Of a stretch of 64,000 nucleotides of DNA, positions 26,261 to 36,171 are shown in pieces. Source of the DNA: Xanthomonas sp. F10 (GTDB lineage Bacteria; Pseudomonadota; Gammaproteobacteria; Xanthomonadales; Xanthomonadaceae); assembly GCF_014206815.1 (NCBI RefSeq), contig NZ_JACHNP010000002.1, positions 310,001 through 374,000 on the forward strand, read 5' to 3'. How positions within the stretch are numbered: position 1 is the stretch's first letter; every line of letters begins with the position of its first letter. A model generated the notes under the pieces. It had not been told where the DNA came from, searched no databases, and saw only the letters and a program-made list of their open reading frames with translations. The position numbers and the translations under genes were made by a program.

Positions 26261-26488
26261 TCAGGCCGGGACGGCGCCGTCCGGGTCGTCGGTCGCGGCG
26301 GTGGTCGACGCGCGCTCGGCGGCCTGCAGGGTGTCGCCGTGCGGCGGCGTGGCGCGGCCCTCGTCGGGTTCGGCAGACGGCATGGAGGCGGCCGTGTCGG
26401 GCAGGGGAGATTGGGTCTGACGGCGATAGGCGCGGAAGGCGGCGTAGGCCGTGCCGGCCAGCGCAAGTTTCCAGAGTAGACCGGACAT
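26261..26488 (-). CDS. Small membrane-anchored protein
   Basis: The 75-residue protein has one N-terminal hydrophobic helix (MSGLLWKLALAGTAYAAFRAYRR) and a disordered acidic/Pro/Ser tail. GGAG precedes the ATG at 26488; the longer frame adds Cys-rich low-complexity sequence. No family is recognised. It is divergent from the next hydrophilic gene and placed among stress genes. Confidence 0.6.
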   Translation of the reverse strand: MSGLLWKLALAGTAYAAFRAYRRQTQSPLPDTAASMPSAEPDEGRATPPHGDTLQAAERASTTAATDDPDGAVPA

Positions 26489-26633
26489 CGCAGGGCTCCA
26501 GTGCGGAAGGAACCGCCAGCGTCGGCCAGCGCAGGTGGCGCACGCGTGCACGTCGCGTGCCTGCGGCGTGGTGCCCCCGGTCGGCAATCCAGGTGCTGCT
26601 CTCGCGCGGCCTTCATCGCTCCTTGTGCCCTGG

Positions 26634-26652
26634 CTAACGACGGCCGGCCTAG
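26634..26652 (+). promoter_or_regulatory. CTAACG-N9-CTAG motif, second copy
   Basis: CTAACGACGGCCGGCCTAG lies 35 bases before the ATG at 26687. It matches the element before the yci/catalase operon in both boxes and in spacing. It may mark a shared stress promoter. Confidence 0.3.
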
Positions 26653-26686
26653 CGTGAGGCGCTCACCGCTTCTGCAGGAGACCGTC

Positions 26687-27031
26687 ATGGCCCAGCGCAC
26701 CCCATCTCCCACCGGCACGCACGATGTCCGCCAGGCCGCCTACCGCGGCACGCAAGGCGATGATGTTGCCTCCGACAGCGGCGTGCCGCGCGGTCGCGAC
26801 CGCGACGTGCCGTCGCAGCCGATGCCGCCGTCGCAGGCACGGACACCGCAGGACCACGGCGAGGACCGCAGCGGGCGCAGCCAGCCCAACCTCGGCCAGG
26901 CCGGCACCTATGGCGCCACCGGCGAACATGCGGGCGGCGCCCACGGCAAGGCCGCCACGCCCGGCGGCTATCACGAGGATGAGGCGGACGGCGCGGCGCG
27001 CGATCCCGCCGCTGCACGCGGCGAAGATTAG
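26687..27031 (+). CDS. Hydrophilic, intrinsically disordered small protein
   Basis: The 114-residue protein is almost devoid of hydrophobic clusters. It is rich in Gly, Asp, Arg, Pro and Gln, with motifs such as QPMPPSQARTPQDHGED and GKAATPGGYHEDEADGAARD. AGGAG precedes the ATG. Such hydrophilin-like proteins are often made under osmotic or desiccation stress; that role is an inference from composition and from the poxB, catalase and yci neighbourhood. No known domain. Confidence 0.65.
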   Translation: MAQRTPSPTGTHDVRQAAYRGTQGDDVASDSGVPRGRDRDVPSQPMPPSQARTPQDHGEDRSGRSQPNLGQAGTYGATGEHAGGAHGKAATPGGYHEDEADGAARDPAAARGED

Positions 27032-27144
27032 CCGCACTGCGCGCTGAACACGCGTTCGGCAAGCGCAGGCGCTTGCCGTCGGCGCCACGTGTCGGTAACG
27101 CGCACGGTGCGACCATGCGCCTCCCCACCCGGAGATAAGCGCGT

Positions 27145-28869
27145 ATGTCCAAGCAGACCATGGCCCGCCTGCTCGCCGAAACCCTGCACAGCGCGGGCGT
27201 GGAGCGGATCTGGGGCGTCACCGGCGACAGCCTTAACGGCCTGACCGACGCGCTGCGGCAGATGGACAGCATCGAGTGGATGCACGTACGCCACGAGGAA
27301 GTGGCTGCCTTCGCCGCCGGCGCGGAAGCCGCGGTCAGCGGCAAGCTCGCGGTCTGCGCCGGCAGTTGCGGCCCCGGCAACCTGCACCTGATCAATGGCC
27401 TGTTCGACTGCCACCGCAGTCACCAGCCGGTGCTGGCGATCGCCGCGCACATCCCGTCCTCGGAGATCGGCCTGAGCTATTTCCAGGAGACCCACCCGCA
27501 GGAACTGTTCCGCGAGTGCAGCCACTACGTCGAACTGGTGACCAATCCGGCGCAGATGCCGGAGGTGCTGCAGCGGGCGATGCGCACGGCGATCCTGCGC
27601 CGCGGCGTGGCGGTGGTGGTGATCCCCGGCGACGTGGCCCTGCAGGAAATGCCCAAGGGCACGCCGACGACGTGGCCGGCGCTGGCCGCGCCACGCATCC
27701 TGCCGGCCGACGCCGACGTGGCCAAGCTGGCCGATGTGCTGCAGGCGAGCAAAGCCACCACCTTGCTGTGCGGCAGCGGCTGTGCCGGCGCGCACGACGA
27801 GGTGGTGGCGCTGGCCGACGCGCTCGGTGCGCCGATCGTGCATGCACTGCGCGGCAAGGAATACGTGGAGTGGGACAACCCGTTCGACGTCGGCATGACC
27901 GGCTTGATCGGCTTCAGCTCCGGCTACCAGGCCATGCTCAACTGCGACACCCTGCTGATGCTCGGCACCGATTTCCCGTATCGGCAGTTCTATCCCAAGG
28001 ACGCCACCATCGTGCAGGTCGACAACGACCCCGCCGCGCTGGGCCGCCGCACGCCGTTGCAACTGGGCATCGCCGCCGACGTGCGCGAGACCATCGCCGC
28101 GCTGCTGCCGCGGCTGCAGCGGCGCGAGAACCGCGGGTTCCTGGAGAAGTCGCTCGCCCACTACCGCAAGGCGCGCGAAGGGCTCGACGATCTGGCGGTG
28201 GCCTCGGCGCCAGGCGAGCCGCTGCATCCGCAATTCGTCACCCGCATGGTCGATGCGCTGGCCGATGCCGATGCCATCTTCACCTGCGACGTTGGCACGC
28301 CGACGGTGTGGGCGGCGCGCTACCTGACCATGAACGGCCAGCGTCGCCTGCTCGGTTCGTTCAATCACGGCTCGATGGCCAATGCGATGCCGCAGGCGCT
28401 GGGCGCCCAGGCCCAGTTCCCGCGTCGGCAGGTGATCTCGCTGTCCGGCGATGGCGGCTTCACCATGCTGATGGGCGACTTCATCACCCTGGCCCAGCTC
28501 GGCCTGCCGGTGAAGGTGGTGGTCTACAACAACGGCTCGCTCGGCTTCGTGGCGATGGAAATGAAGTCGGCCGGCTATCTGGATACCGGCACCGACCTGA
28601 GCAATCCGGACTTCGCCGCGATGAGCAACGCCATGGGCATCCTGGGCCTGAGCGTGGACGAATCTGCGCAACTGGAGCCCGCCCTGCGCGAGGCGTTCGC
28701 GCATCCCGGGCCGGCGCTGGTGGACGTGCGCGTGGTCAGCCAGGAACTGGCGATCCCGCCGGCGATCAAGCTGGAGCAGGCCAAGGGCATGGGCCTGTAC
28801 CTGTTGCGCGCGGTCATGAGCGGGCGCGGCGACGAGGTGATGGAACTGGTCAAGACCAACCTGCGCTGA
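27145..28869 (+). CDS. poxB: Thiamine-pyrophosphate-dependent pyruvate dehydrogenase (quinone), PoxB
   Basis: The 574-residue protein (E. coli PoxB 572) decarboxylates pyruvate to acetate and CO2 and feeds electrons to the quinone pool. The catalytic Glu lies in [15 protein letters not shown] (about residue 51), the FAD domain is central, and the TPP/Mg motif is [13 protein letters not shown]...VVYNN. The C-terminus [20 protein letters not shown] closely matches the amphipathic lipid-activated peptide of E. coli PoxB, so membrane recruitment is expected. PoxB is a stationary-phase enzyme in enteric bacteria, consistent with the stress neighbourhood. Confidence 0.95.
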   Translation: MSKQTMARLLAETLHSAGVERIWGVTGDSLNGLTDALRQMDSIEWMHVRHEEVAAFAAGAEAAVSGKLAVCAGSCGPGNLHLINGLFDCHRSHQPVLAIAAHIPSSEIGLSYFQETHPQELFRECSHYVELVTNPAQMPEVLQRAMRTAILRRGVAVVVIPGDVALQEMPKGTPTTWPALAAPRILPADADVAKLADVLQASKATTLLCGSGCAGAHDEVVALADALGAPIVHALRGKEYVEWDNPFDVGMTGLIGFSSGYQAMLNCDTLLMLGTDFPYRQFYPKDATIVQVDNDPAALGRRTPLQLGIAADVRETIAALLPRLQRRENRGFLEKSLAHYRKAREGLDDLAVASAPGEPLHPQFVTRMVDALADADAIFTCDVGTPTVWAARYLTMNGQRRLLGSFNHGSMANAMPQALGAQAQFPRRQVISLSGDGGFTMLMGDFITLAQLGLPVKVVVYNNGSLGFVAMEMKSAGYLDTGTDLSNPDFAAMSNAMGILGLSVDESAQLEPALREAFAHPGPALVDVRVVSQELAIPPAIKLEQAKGMGLYLLRAVMSGRGDEVMELVKTNLR

Positions 28870-28998
28870 GCGTGGCCCTGCAAACTGCAGCGCCGCGCCA
28901 CACGAGTGCGGATCGTGCCTGGAATCCTCGCGTACACGCGTACACCGCGGTTCCTGCGCCCCCCGCGCCCACTCAACGAGCGCTTGCGACGTTGTGGT

Positions 28999-29018
28999 GG
29001 CCGCGCTGAGTCGCGGCC
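28999..29018. terminator. Weak hairpin between poxB and the sensor kinase
   Basis: GGCCGCG, 6-nt loop, CGCGGCC: a 7-bp GC stem 130 bases after poxB. There is no U-tract, so only a tentative terminator. Confidence 0.3.
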
Positions 29019-29082
29019 CCACGGTGTCCCGGTTACGATCCCCGCGGTTCGCTCCACCCCTCCCGTGCGCCCAAGGTAGGCC

Positions 29083-30503
29083 ATGCCCCGTTCGCTGCTG
29101 CGGCAACTGCTGCTGATCTGGATCGTCATCGTCGCCGCCTGCGTGGGCATGGCGGTGGTGCTGGTCGGGCTGTACCGGCACAGCGAGGGTGTGCGTGCCG
29201 AGCGCGCGCAGACCGGGCTGCGCGAGGTGTGCACGCGCATGGTGCAGCGCTACAACGGTGCCAGCGTCGCCGCCCACGGCAGCGACGGCGCCGGCCTGGC
29301 GGCGGTGGTCACGCAACTGGTGCTCACCGATGCCACCGGCGTGGAGGGCGGGTTCTGGGACCGCCAGCGCGGCTTCCTCGCCTATGCCTATCCCACCTAC
29401 GACGGCACCGAGCACAAGACCGACGTGCCCTCGGCCGAGCGCAACGTCATCGTCGCCACCGCGCAGCGCGGCGTGGAGGCGCAGCACACCGTGGACTACC
29501 GCCGCGACGGGCAGCGCGAGAGCCTGCTGATCGCGGCCTGTCCGCTGGATCGCAACGCCGCGGCCTGGACCATGACCCGGGTCGCCTCCAGCGATGCGGC
29601 GGCCAGCCTGCCGCTGGCCTTGGGCCTGGCGCTGATCCTGGCCCTGGTGGTGGTCTCGGCGTGGGCGTTGGGTTGGGTGGTACGGCGCTGGAGCCAGCGC
29701 CTGCAGGGCATCGAGCAGGCGCTGGCGACGCCTGCCGAGGTGCCGGAGATCCCGCGCACCGGCGCGCCGGAGCTGGACCGGCTCGGCGCCGCCGTCACCG
29801 ACTACGCGCAGCGCAGCGCGCAGGCGCTGGCCGAGACCCGCCGGCTCGGCGAGGAACTGTCGCGGAACGAGCGCCTGGTCGCGCTCGGGCGCATGACCGC
29901 GACCGTGGCGCACGAGATCCGCAACCCCATCGCGACCCTGCGTCTGGCCCTGGAGAACCAGATCGCCGCGCGCGCGGATGGCTTCGACGACGCCCAGGCG
30001 CAGCTGATGCTGGCGCAGATCCAGCGCCTGGATGGCGTGGTCGAAAGCCTGCTCGGCATGGTCCAGCCGATCCGCCTGCAGCGGCAGACCGTGGACCTGC
30101 AGCCATGGCTGCAGGCGCTGCTTGCCCCGGCCGAGTGGGAGGGGCAGGCGCCGCCGGTCGTGCTGCGCCTGGAGGCCGCGCCGGCGCAGTGGATGCTCGA
30201 TCCGCAGCAGGCCGCGCGTGCGCTGCACAACCTGCTGCGCAATGCCCTGCAGCACGCCACGCCCGGGACCGAGGTGACCCTGGCGGTGCAGGCCGAGGAC
30301 GACCGCCTGCGCCTGCGCGTGCGCAACCACGGCGCGCCGGTGTCGGCGCCCGTGGCCGCGCACCTGTTCGAACCCTTCGCCAGCGGCCGCAGCGACGGCA
30401 ACGGCCTGGGCCTGGCCCTGGTGCGCGAGATCGCCCGTGCGCACGGCGGCGAGGCGCAGTACGCGCACCGTGACGGCATCACCGAGTTCAGCCTGGAACT
30501 GCC

Positions 30504-30519
<16 letters not shown>
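29083..30519 (+). CDS. Membrane sensor histidine kinase of a sigma54 two-component system
   Basis: The 478-residue NtrB-class kinase has TM1 at about 8-30, an extracytoplasmic sensor domain (31-174) of unrecognised fold, TM2 at about 175-200, an H box VAHEIRNPIATL with His277, and N and G boxes including GNGLGLALVREIARAHGG near the end. The sensor contains conspicuous aromatic and charged residues (FWDRQRGFLAYAYPTYDG) but no motif naming a ligand. It overlaps the response-regulator start by 16 bases, so the pair is translationally coupled and surely cognate. Confidence 0.92.
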
Positions 30520-31844
<1,325 letters not shown>

Positions 31845-31864
31845 GCGGCGCGCTGGCGCGCCGC

Positions 31865-31950
31865 GGGATTGGGGATTGGGGATTGGGGATTCGTCAAAGC
31901 GCGTGCCGCCGGATGTCCGTTGCTGTTACGAATCCCCAATCCCCAATCCC
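31865..31950. repeat. GGGATTGGGG tandem/inverted repeat
   Basis: Three tandem GGGATTGG units (31865-31893) are mirrored by CGAATCCCCAATCCCCAATCCC (31929-31950), with about 35 bases between. Related AATCCCC strings occur near 21595. This looks like a dispersed intergenic element of the genome. Confidence 0.7.
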
Positions 31951-31996
31951 ATTCCATCCACACCTGTCCGCAAAGCGGACAGGTGTGGATGGAATG
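31950..31996. promoter_or_regulatory. Perfect 22-bp-arm dyad, candidate enhancer of the sigma54 promoter
   Basis: Arms at 31950-31971 and 31975-31996 are exact reverse complements around AAA; the core reads TGTCCGCAAAGCGGACA. It ends 59 bases upstream of the -24 box, within the usual range for binding of NtrC-type activators. It could instead be a transcription terminator for the regulator gene or part of a repeat element. Confidence 0.5.
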
Positions 31997-32054
31997 GAGA
32001 CGCCCCCGAGGCCGGATCGGTCGTCGATTGCCTTAGATATCAATGCTTTAAAAG

Positions 32055-32071
32055 TTGGCACGGCCTCTGCA
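32055..32071 (+). promoter_or_regulatory. Sigma54 (-24/-12) promoter
   Basis: TTGGCACGGCCTCTGCA matches the consensus YTGGCACG-N4-TTGCW at all but one base, with GG and GC separated by exactly ten bases. It lies 48 bases before the next ATG and 210 bases after the sigma54-activator gene. Confidence 0.85.
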
Positions 32072-32118
32072 TTACCTCTCCTGCGAGCGGCTCCCCCTTG
32101 CCGCTCAGGAGAACGTCC

Positions 32119-32904
32119 ATGATCCGTCGCAGCGCACTCGCTCTGTCCCTGGTGTTGGCCACCGCCGCTGCCACTGCCGTCGCGCAGGTTCCGCCGCCGC
32201 CGCCGGCTCCGCCCGCGCCTCCGGGTGCTCCTGGCGCGCCCGGGGTGCCCCCGGTGGCCGCCACCCCCGTCGGCATCGATGGCACGGTGGAGCGGTTCAT
32301 GCTCAACCCCAATGGCGATGTCGATGGCTTCTGGCTGACCAATGGCACCCAGGTCGGATTCCCGCCGCATCTGTCGGCCGACCTGCAGGCCGCCGTGCGC
32401 CGCGGCGACGCGGTGAACGTGCAGGGCTACCGTCTCGGCGACCTGGCGGTGCTGCAGGCCTACACCGTCACCGATCGCCGCAGCGGCAAGCAGGTGGTCG
32501 ACCGTCCGCCGAATCCGGCGACGCCGCCGCCGGCGCCTCCGGCGCCGCCGGCACTGACTCCGCTGCAGGCGGATGGCCGCATCGACCGCCTGATCTACGG
32601 CCCGCGTGGCGAGACCGGCGGCGTGCTGCTCAGCGACGGCACCATCGTGCGGATGCCGCCGCACGTGGCGCAGCAGTATCCCGACCTGCTGCGCGTCGGT
32701 GCGCCGTTGAGCGTCAGCGGCTTCGGCGTGGTGACCATGATCGGGCGTTCGCTGGAAGCGACCCATCTGGGCCGCGATCGCAGCTCGCAGCACGAAGTGT
32801 TCGCACCGCCTGCGCCGCCTGCGCCGCCGGCCGCTCCGCCGCCGCCGGCCGGCGCCCCGGGTGCGCCGGCGAATCCGCCCCCGCCGCCGCCGGCGGCAGG
32901 CTGA
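32119..32904 (+). CDS. Exported Pro-rich protein with two copies of a novel repeat (paralogue A)
   Basis: The 261-residue protein has a signal peptide (residues 1-22, ...ATAVA), a Pro/Ala/Gly linker (23-50), repeat 1 (52-121), a second Pro linker (about 129-148), repeat 2 (151-220) and a Pro-rich tail. Each repeat has the pattern G-x-h-x-R-h, then G-D/E-h-x-G, DG/NG-T-x-V and PPH (GTVERFMLNPNGDVDGF...FPPHLSAD; GRIDRLIYGPRGETGGV...MPPHVAQQ), suggesting a small all-beta, possibly OB-like domain. No family is recognised. AGGAGA precedes the ATG and a sigma54 promoter lies 48 bases upstream, so it is the likely output of the adjacent two-component system, acting in the envelope. Confidence 0.8.
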   Translation: MIRRSALALSLVLATAAATAVAQVPPPPPAPPAPPGAPGAPGVPPVAATPVGIDGTVERFMLNPNGDVDGFWLTNGTQVGFPPHLSADLQAAVRRGDAVNVQGYRLGDLAVLQAYTVTDRRSGKQVVDRPPNPATPPPAPPAPPALTPLQADGRIDRLIYGPRGETGGVLLSDGTIVRMPPHVAQQYPDLLRVGAPLSVSGFGVVTMIGRSLEATHLGRDRSSQHEVFAPPAPPAPPAAPPPPAGAPGAPANPPPPPPAAG

Positions 32905-33001
32905 TCCGGTCCGTCGCGCACGCTTGACCCCATGCGCCCGCCGTTCGCGGCGGGCGCTGCCGGCCGCCGCCGGCATCCCCCTTGTTCGTCTGGAGAATGC
33001 A

Positions 33002-33685
33002 ATGCATTGGGTCGATCCCGATTCCCTGCCGGAAACCCGCGGCACGCTCGCGCGGTTCCTGCTCAACCCCAAGGCCGACGTCGACGGTCTGCTGTTCGAC
33101 GATGGCACCGAAGTGCATACCCCGCCGCACCTGTCGGCGCAACTGCTGCAGGCGCTGCGTCCCGGTGCCAGCCTGGGCGTGCGCGGACTCAAGCCGCGCG
33201 GCGCCGATGTGCTGGTGGCGCTGGCGGTGGACCCGGACGGGGCCGACCGCATCGTCGACGAAGGTCCGCATGCCGGGCCCCCCAAGCCCAAGCCGAAGCC
33301 GCCGGGCAAGCCCAAGCCCGCGCAGGACGCGGTGCGCCACGCCGGCACCATCGCGCGGCTGCTGCACGGCCCGCATGGGCAGGTGCATGGCGCGCTGCTG
33401 GAGGATGGGCTGATCGTGCGCTTCCCGCCGCACGCGGTGCCGGAACAGGCGCATTGGTTGGCCGCCGGCAAGCCGCTGGCGGCGCAGGGCGAGCGGCTGG
33501 AGTCCGCGCATGGCCAGGTGCTGCATGCGCAGGCGCTGGGTGCGAGCGACGCGACGCTGCAGCCGTTGGCGGCGAAACCGAAGCCGCCCAAGCCTCATCA
33601 CAAGCCGTTGCACGGGCATGCGCATGATGCTGCGCCGAAGGACGGGCCGAAGCCGAAACCCAAGCCCAAGCCGAAGCCCCACTAA
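33002..33685 (+). CDS. Cytoplasmic Lys/Pro/His-rich protein with the same repeat (paralogue B)
   Basis: The 227-residue protein without a signal peptide is built like its upstream neighbour: repeat 1 (13-78, GTLARFLLNPKADVDGL...PPHLSAQ), a basic KPKPKPPGKPKP linker, repeat 2 (113-180, GTIARLLHGPHGQVHGA...PPHAVPE), and a tail alternating Lys-Pro with a His-rich KPHHKPLHGHAHD patch. The tail could bind metal, nucleic acid or acidic polymers. It starts 97 bases after paralogue A with GGAG upstream and is probably co-transcribed from the sigma54 promoter. Tandem duplication followed by loss or gain of the signal peptide is the simplest origin. Confidence 0.75.
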   Translation: MHWVDPDSLPETRGTLARFLLNPKADVDGLLFDDGTEVHTPPHLSAQLLQALRPGASLGVRGLKPRGADVLVALAVDPDGADRIVDEGPHAGPPKPKPKPPGKPKPAQDAVRHAGTIARLLHGPHGQVHGALLEDGLIVRFPPHAVPEQAHWLAAGKPLAAQGERLESAHGQVLHAQALGASDATLQPLAAKPKPPKPHHKPLHGHAHDAAPKDGPKPKPKPKPKPH

Positions 33686-33761
33686 GTGCCGAGCCGTCGC
33701 GGCGGTGTGCCCCTGGCCACCGCCGCGCCTGTGTTTCCCTCCGCTCCTCCAGGACACCGTC

Positions 33762-33839
33762 ATGCCGCCCGTCGCACCTGCGCAGCACCGCGCTTTCCTG
33801 TCCCTGCCGCCGTCGGCGTTTCCGGCGGTGCACGCATGA
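33762..33839 (+). CDS. Possible 25-residue leader peptide overlapping the MFS start
   Basis: This ORF (MPPVAPAQHRAFLSLPPSAF...) has AGGA 10 bases before its ATG and ends with TGA overlapping the transporter ATG (ATGA at 33836-33839). The transporter itself has no good ribosome site, so coupled translation is plausible. The peptide has no recognisable function. Confidence 0.4.
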   Translation: MPPVAPAQHRAFLSLPPSAFPAVHA

Positions 33840-35095
33840 GCGGCGCCGGTCCGCGCCAGCGCCCGCGTGGCACGCGCGCACTGGAGGCGCTCAACTTCAC
33901 CATGGCCGACGTGCAGGACGGGCTCGGCCCGTTCCTGAGCGTGTTCCTGCAATCCAAAGGCTGGTCGCTGGGCGCGATCGGCTCGGTGATGACTGCCGGC
34001 GGCATCGTCGGCATGCTCGCCACCACACCAGGCGGCGCGCTGGTCGATGCGACCAAGCGCAAGCGCAGCATCGTGGTGGTCGGCTGCAGCATGATCCTGC
34101 TGGCCTCGGCGCTGCTGTGGTGGTCGCCGACGCTGCCGGGCGTCATCGCCGCACAGGTGATGACCGCGCTTGCCGCCGCCGCACTGGGGCCGGCGTTGTC
34201 CGGCATCACCCTGGGCCTGGTGCGGCAGGCCGGCTTCGATCACCAGATCGCGCGCAACCAGGTCGGCAGCCATGCCGGCAACGTGGTGGCCGCGGCGCTG
34301 GCCGGCGTGCTCGGCTGGAAATTCGGCTTCGGTGCGGTGTTCGTGCTGACCGGCTGTTTCGGCGTGCTGGCGATTATCTCGGTGTTGCTGATTCCGCGCG
34401 ACGCCATCGATCACCGCGCCGCGCGCGGCATGGCCGAGAAAGAGGACGCCGACGGCGCCCACGTCAGCGGCTGGTCGGTGCTGCTGACCTGCAAGCCCCT
34501 GCTGGTGCTGGCCGCGGCGCTGGCGCTGTTTCATCTCGGCAATGCGGCGATGCTGCCGCTGTACGGCATGGCGGTGGTGGCCGCGCATCAGGGCGATCCG
34601 AGCGCGCTGACCGCCACCACCATCATCGTCGCCCAGGCCACCATGGTGCTGGTCTCGCTGCTGGCGATGCGCCTGATCCGCGTGCGCGGACACTGGTGGG
34701 TCCTGCTGCTGACCTTCCTGGCGCTGCCGCTGCGCGGGCTGATCGCCGCCAGCTTCATCCATACCTGGGGCGTGTTCCCGGTGCAGATCCTCGACGGCGT
34801 CGGCGCCGGCCTGCAGAGCGTGGCGGTGCCGGCGCTGGTGGCGCACCTGCTGCAGGGCACCGGCCGGGTCAACGTGGGGCAGGGCGCGGTGATGACGATG
34901 CAGGGCGTCGGCGCGGCGCTGAGTCCGGCGCTGGGCGGCTGGATCGCACAGGCGTTCGGCTATCGCGCCGCGTTCCTGCTGCTGGGCGGCGTCTCGCTGC
35001 TGTCGCTGGCGTTGTGGGTGGGCATGCGCAAGCACCTGGTGGTGGCGAACCGCGAACGTGCGGCCGACGCACCGGTGCCGCCGCTGCCGGCGTAG
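33836..35095 (+). CDS. MFS transporter
   Basis: The 419-residue protein has about 12 membrane helices and an MFS loop motif GGALVDATKRKR. The N-terminus NFTMADVQDGLGPFLSVFLQ and the second half LLTFLALPLRGLIAASF place it in the drug/metabolite MFS group; the substrate is unknown. The ATG at 33836 was chosen because it overlaps the stop of a small leader ORF and begins just before conserved sequence; the frame extends upstream without homology. It follows the two repeat proteins co-directionally by 150 bases and may be the transport arm of that system. Confidence 0.85.
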   Translation: MSGAGPRQRPRGTRALEALNFTMADVQDGLGPFLSVFLQSKGWSLGAIGSVMTAGGIVGMLATTPGGALVDATKRKRSIVVVGCSMILLASALLWWSPTLPGVIAAQVMTALAAAALGPALSGITLGLVRQAGFDHQIARNQVGSHAGNVVAAALAGVLGWKFGFGAVFVLTGCFGVLAIISVLLIPRDAIDHRAARGMAEKEDADGAHVSGWSVLLTCKPLLVLAAALALFHLGNAAMLPLYGMAVVAAHQGDPSALTATTIIVAQATMVLVSLLAMRLIRVRGHWWVLLLTFLALPLRGLIAASFIHTWGVFPVQILDGVGAGLQSVAVPALVAHLLQGTGRVNVGQGAVMTMQGVGAALSPALGGWIAQAFGYRAAFLLLGGVSLLSLALWVGMRKHLVVANRERAADAPVPPLPA

Positions 35096-35098
35096 GGG

Positions 35099-36082
35099 TC
35101 AGCCCGGCGCGACGCCGGGCACCACCTCGCAGGCGATGCCGGCGGCGGACAATTGCATCGCCAGCGCCGCATGCGGCGGCTGCCGGAACGCATCGCCCGG
35201 CAGCAGGCTGACCACGCGCTGTCCGGCCTGCGTCTGTTCGATCAGCAACGCCAGGTGCGCGGCCGGATCGCCCGGCAGCGGCTGGCGGCTGGCATCGCGG
35301 CGCGCCAGGCTCAGCACCGCCGCGCTCACCTGCGCACCGCACAGCAGCAGGTCGGCCTGGTTGAGCGCGCGCAGCGCCTTCAGGGTCAGCGCGCCGGGAT
35401 CGCCATTGCCGGTGCCGACCAGCCACACGCTGCCCTGCCGCGGTACCTCGTCGCTGCGCTGCAGGCTGTCGGCGAAGGCCTGCTCGGCGGCGGCGTGCTG
35501 GCCGCTCTGCAGCAGCGTCTGCACCGGCCCCTCCAGCACCTGCTCGAACCAGCGCCGGCGCTGCGCCAGCTGCGGCAGGCGCGCGCGGATGTCGGCGCGG
35601 TGGCGTGCGAACAGTTGCGCCAGTTGGGCATAGGAATGGTCCAGTTCGGTTTCCCAGCGCTCGCGCAGGCGCCGCGCCAGCATCGGTGCCGCGCCGCTGG
35701 AGGAGATCGCGATCAGCAGCGGGTCGCGGTCGATGATCGCCGGCACCTGGAACGTCGACAGCGCGGCGTCGTCGACCACGTTGACCCACTTGCGCCGCGC
35801 GCCGGCCTGTTCGGCCAACTGCCGATTGAAGGCGTCGTCGTCGGTGGCCGCCACCACCAGCCAGGCCTCGTCCAGCCACTGCGGATCGAACGCGCCATCG
35901 ACCCGCTGCAGCCGGCCCTGCGCCAGCCACTGCGCCACCGTGGCGTTGAGCGCATGCGCGTACACCTGCACCTGCGCGCCGGCATGCAGCAGCGCCTCGA
36001 TCTTGCGCATCGCCACCTCGCCGCCGCCGACCACCAGCACGCGGCGCCCGCCCAGATCGGCGAACAAGGGATACAGCGGCAT
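35099..36082 (-). CDS. cysG: CysG-type siroheme synthase with truncated methyltransferase domain
   Basis: The 327-residue protein has an intact precorrin-2 dehydrogenase / sirohydrochlorin ferrochelatase half: NAD site VLVVGGGEVAMRK (16-26), NVVDD (101-105) and AISSSGAAPMLARRLRE. The C-terminal uroporphyrinogen-III methyltransferase domain starts at VWLVGTGNGDPGALTLKALR (218) but stops at VVPGVAPG, about half the usual length (E. coli CysG is 457 aa), and its GGDPF motif is PGDAF. The methyltransferase is thus probably inactive. Siroheme is needed for sulfite and nitrite reductases. An adjacent nasT relic suggests lost nitrate assimilation. An 8-bp hairpin (35102-35120) overlaps its 3' end. 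Confidence 0.85.
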   Translation of the reverse strand: MPLYPLFADLGGRRVLVVGGGEVAMRKIEALLHAGAQVQVYAHALNATVAQWLAQGRLQRVDGAFDPQWLDEAWLVVAATDDDAFNRQLAEQAGARRKWVNVVDDAALSTFQVPAIIDRDPLLIAISSSGAAPMLARRLRERWETELDHSYAQLAQLFARHRADIRARLPQLAQRRRWFEQVLEGPVQTLLQSGQHAAAEQAFADSLQRSDEVPRQGSVWLVGTGNGDPGALTLKALRALNQADLLLCGAQVSAAVLSLARRDASRQPLPGDPAAHLALLIEQTQAGQRVVSLLPGDAFRQPPHAALAMQLSAAGIACEVVPGVAPG

Positions 36083-36171
36083 GCGGACTCCTACGGGGTG
36101 GGGACGGCGCGCGACGGACGCGTGTCGCATGGCGCCAGGCGGCTCGGCCAACTTCCGTCAGCCAGGCCCGC

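Noticed and set aside
32200-32900. Pro-rich tracts in the first repeat protein as a sign of a spurious ORF
   Set aside because: It has a signal peptide, ribosome site and conserved repeats shared with the adjacent gene, so it is real.
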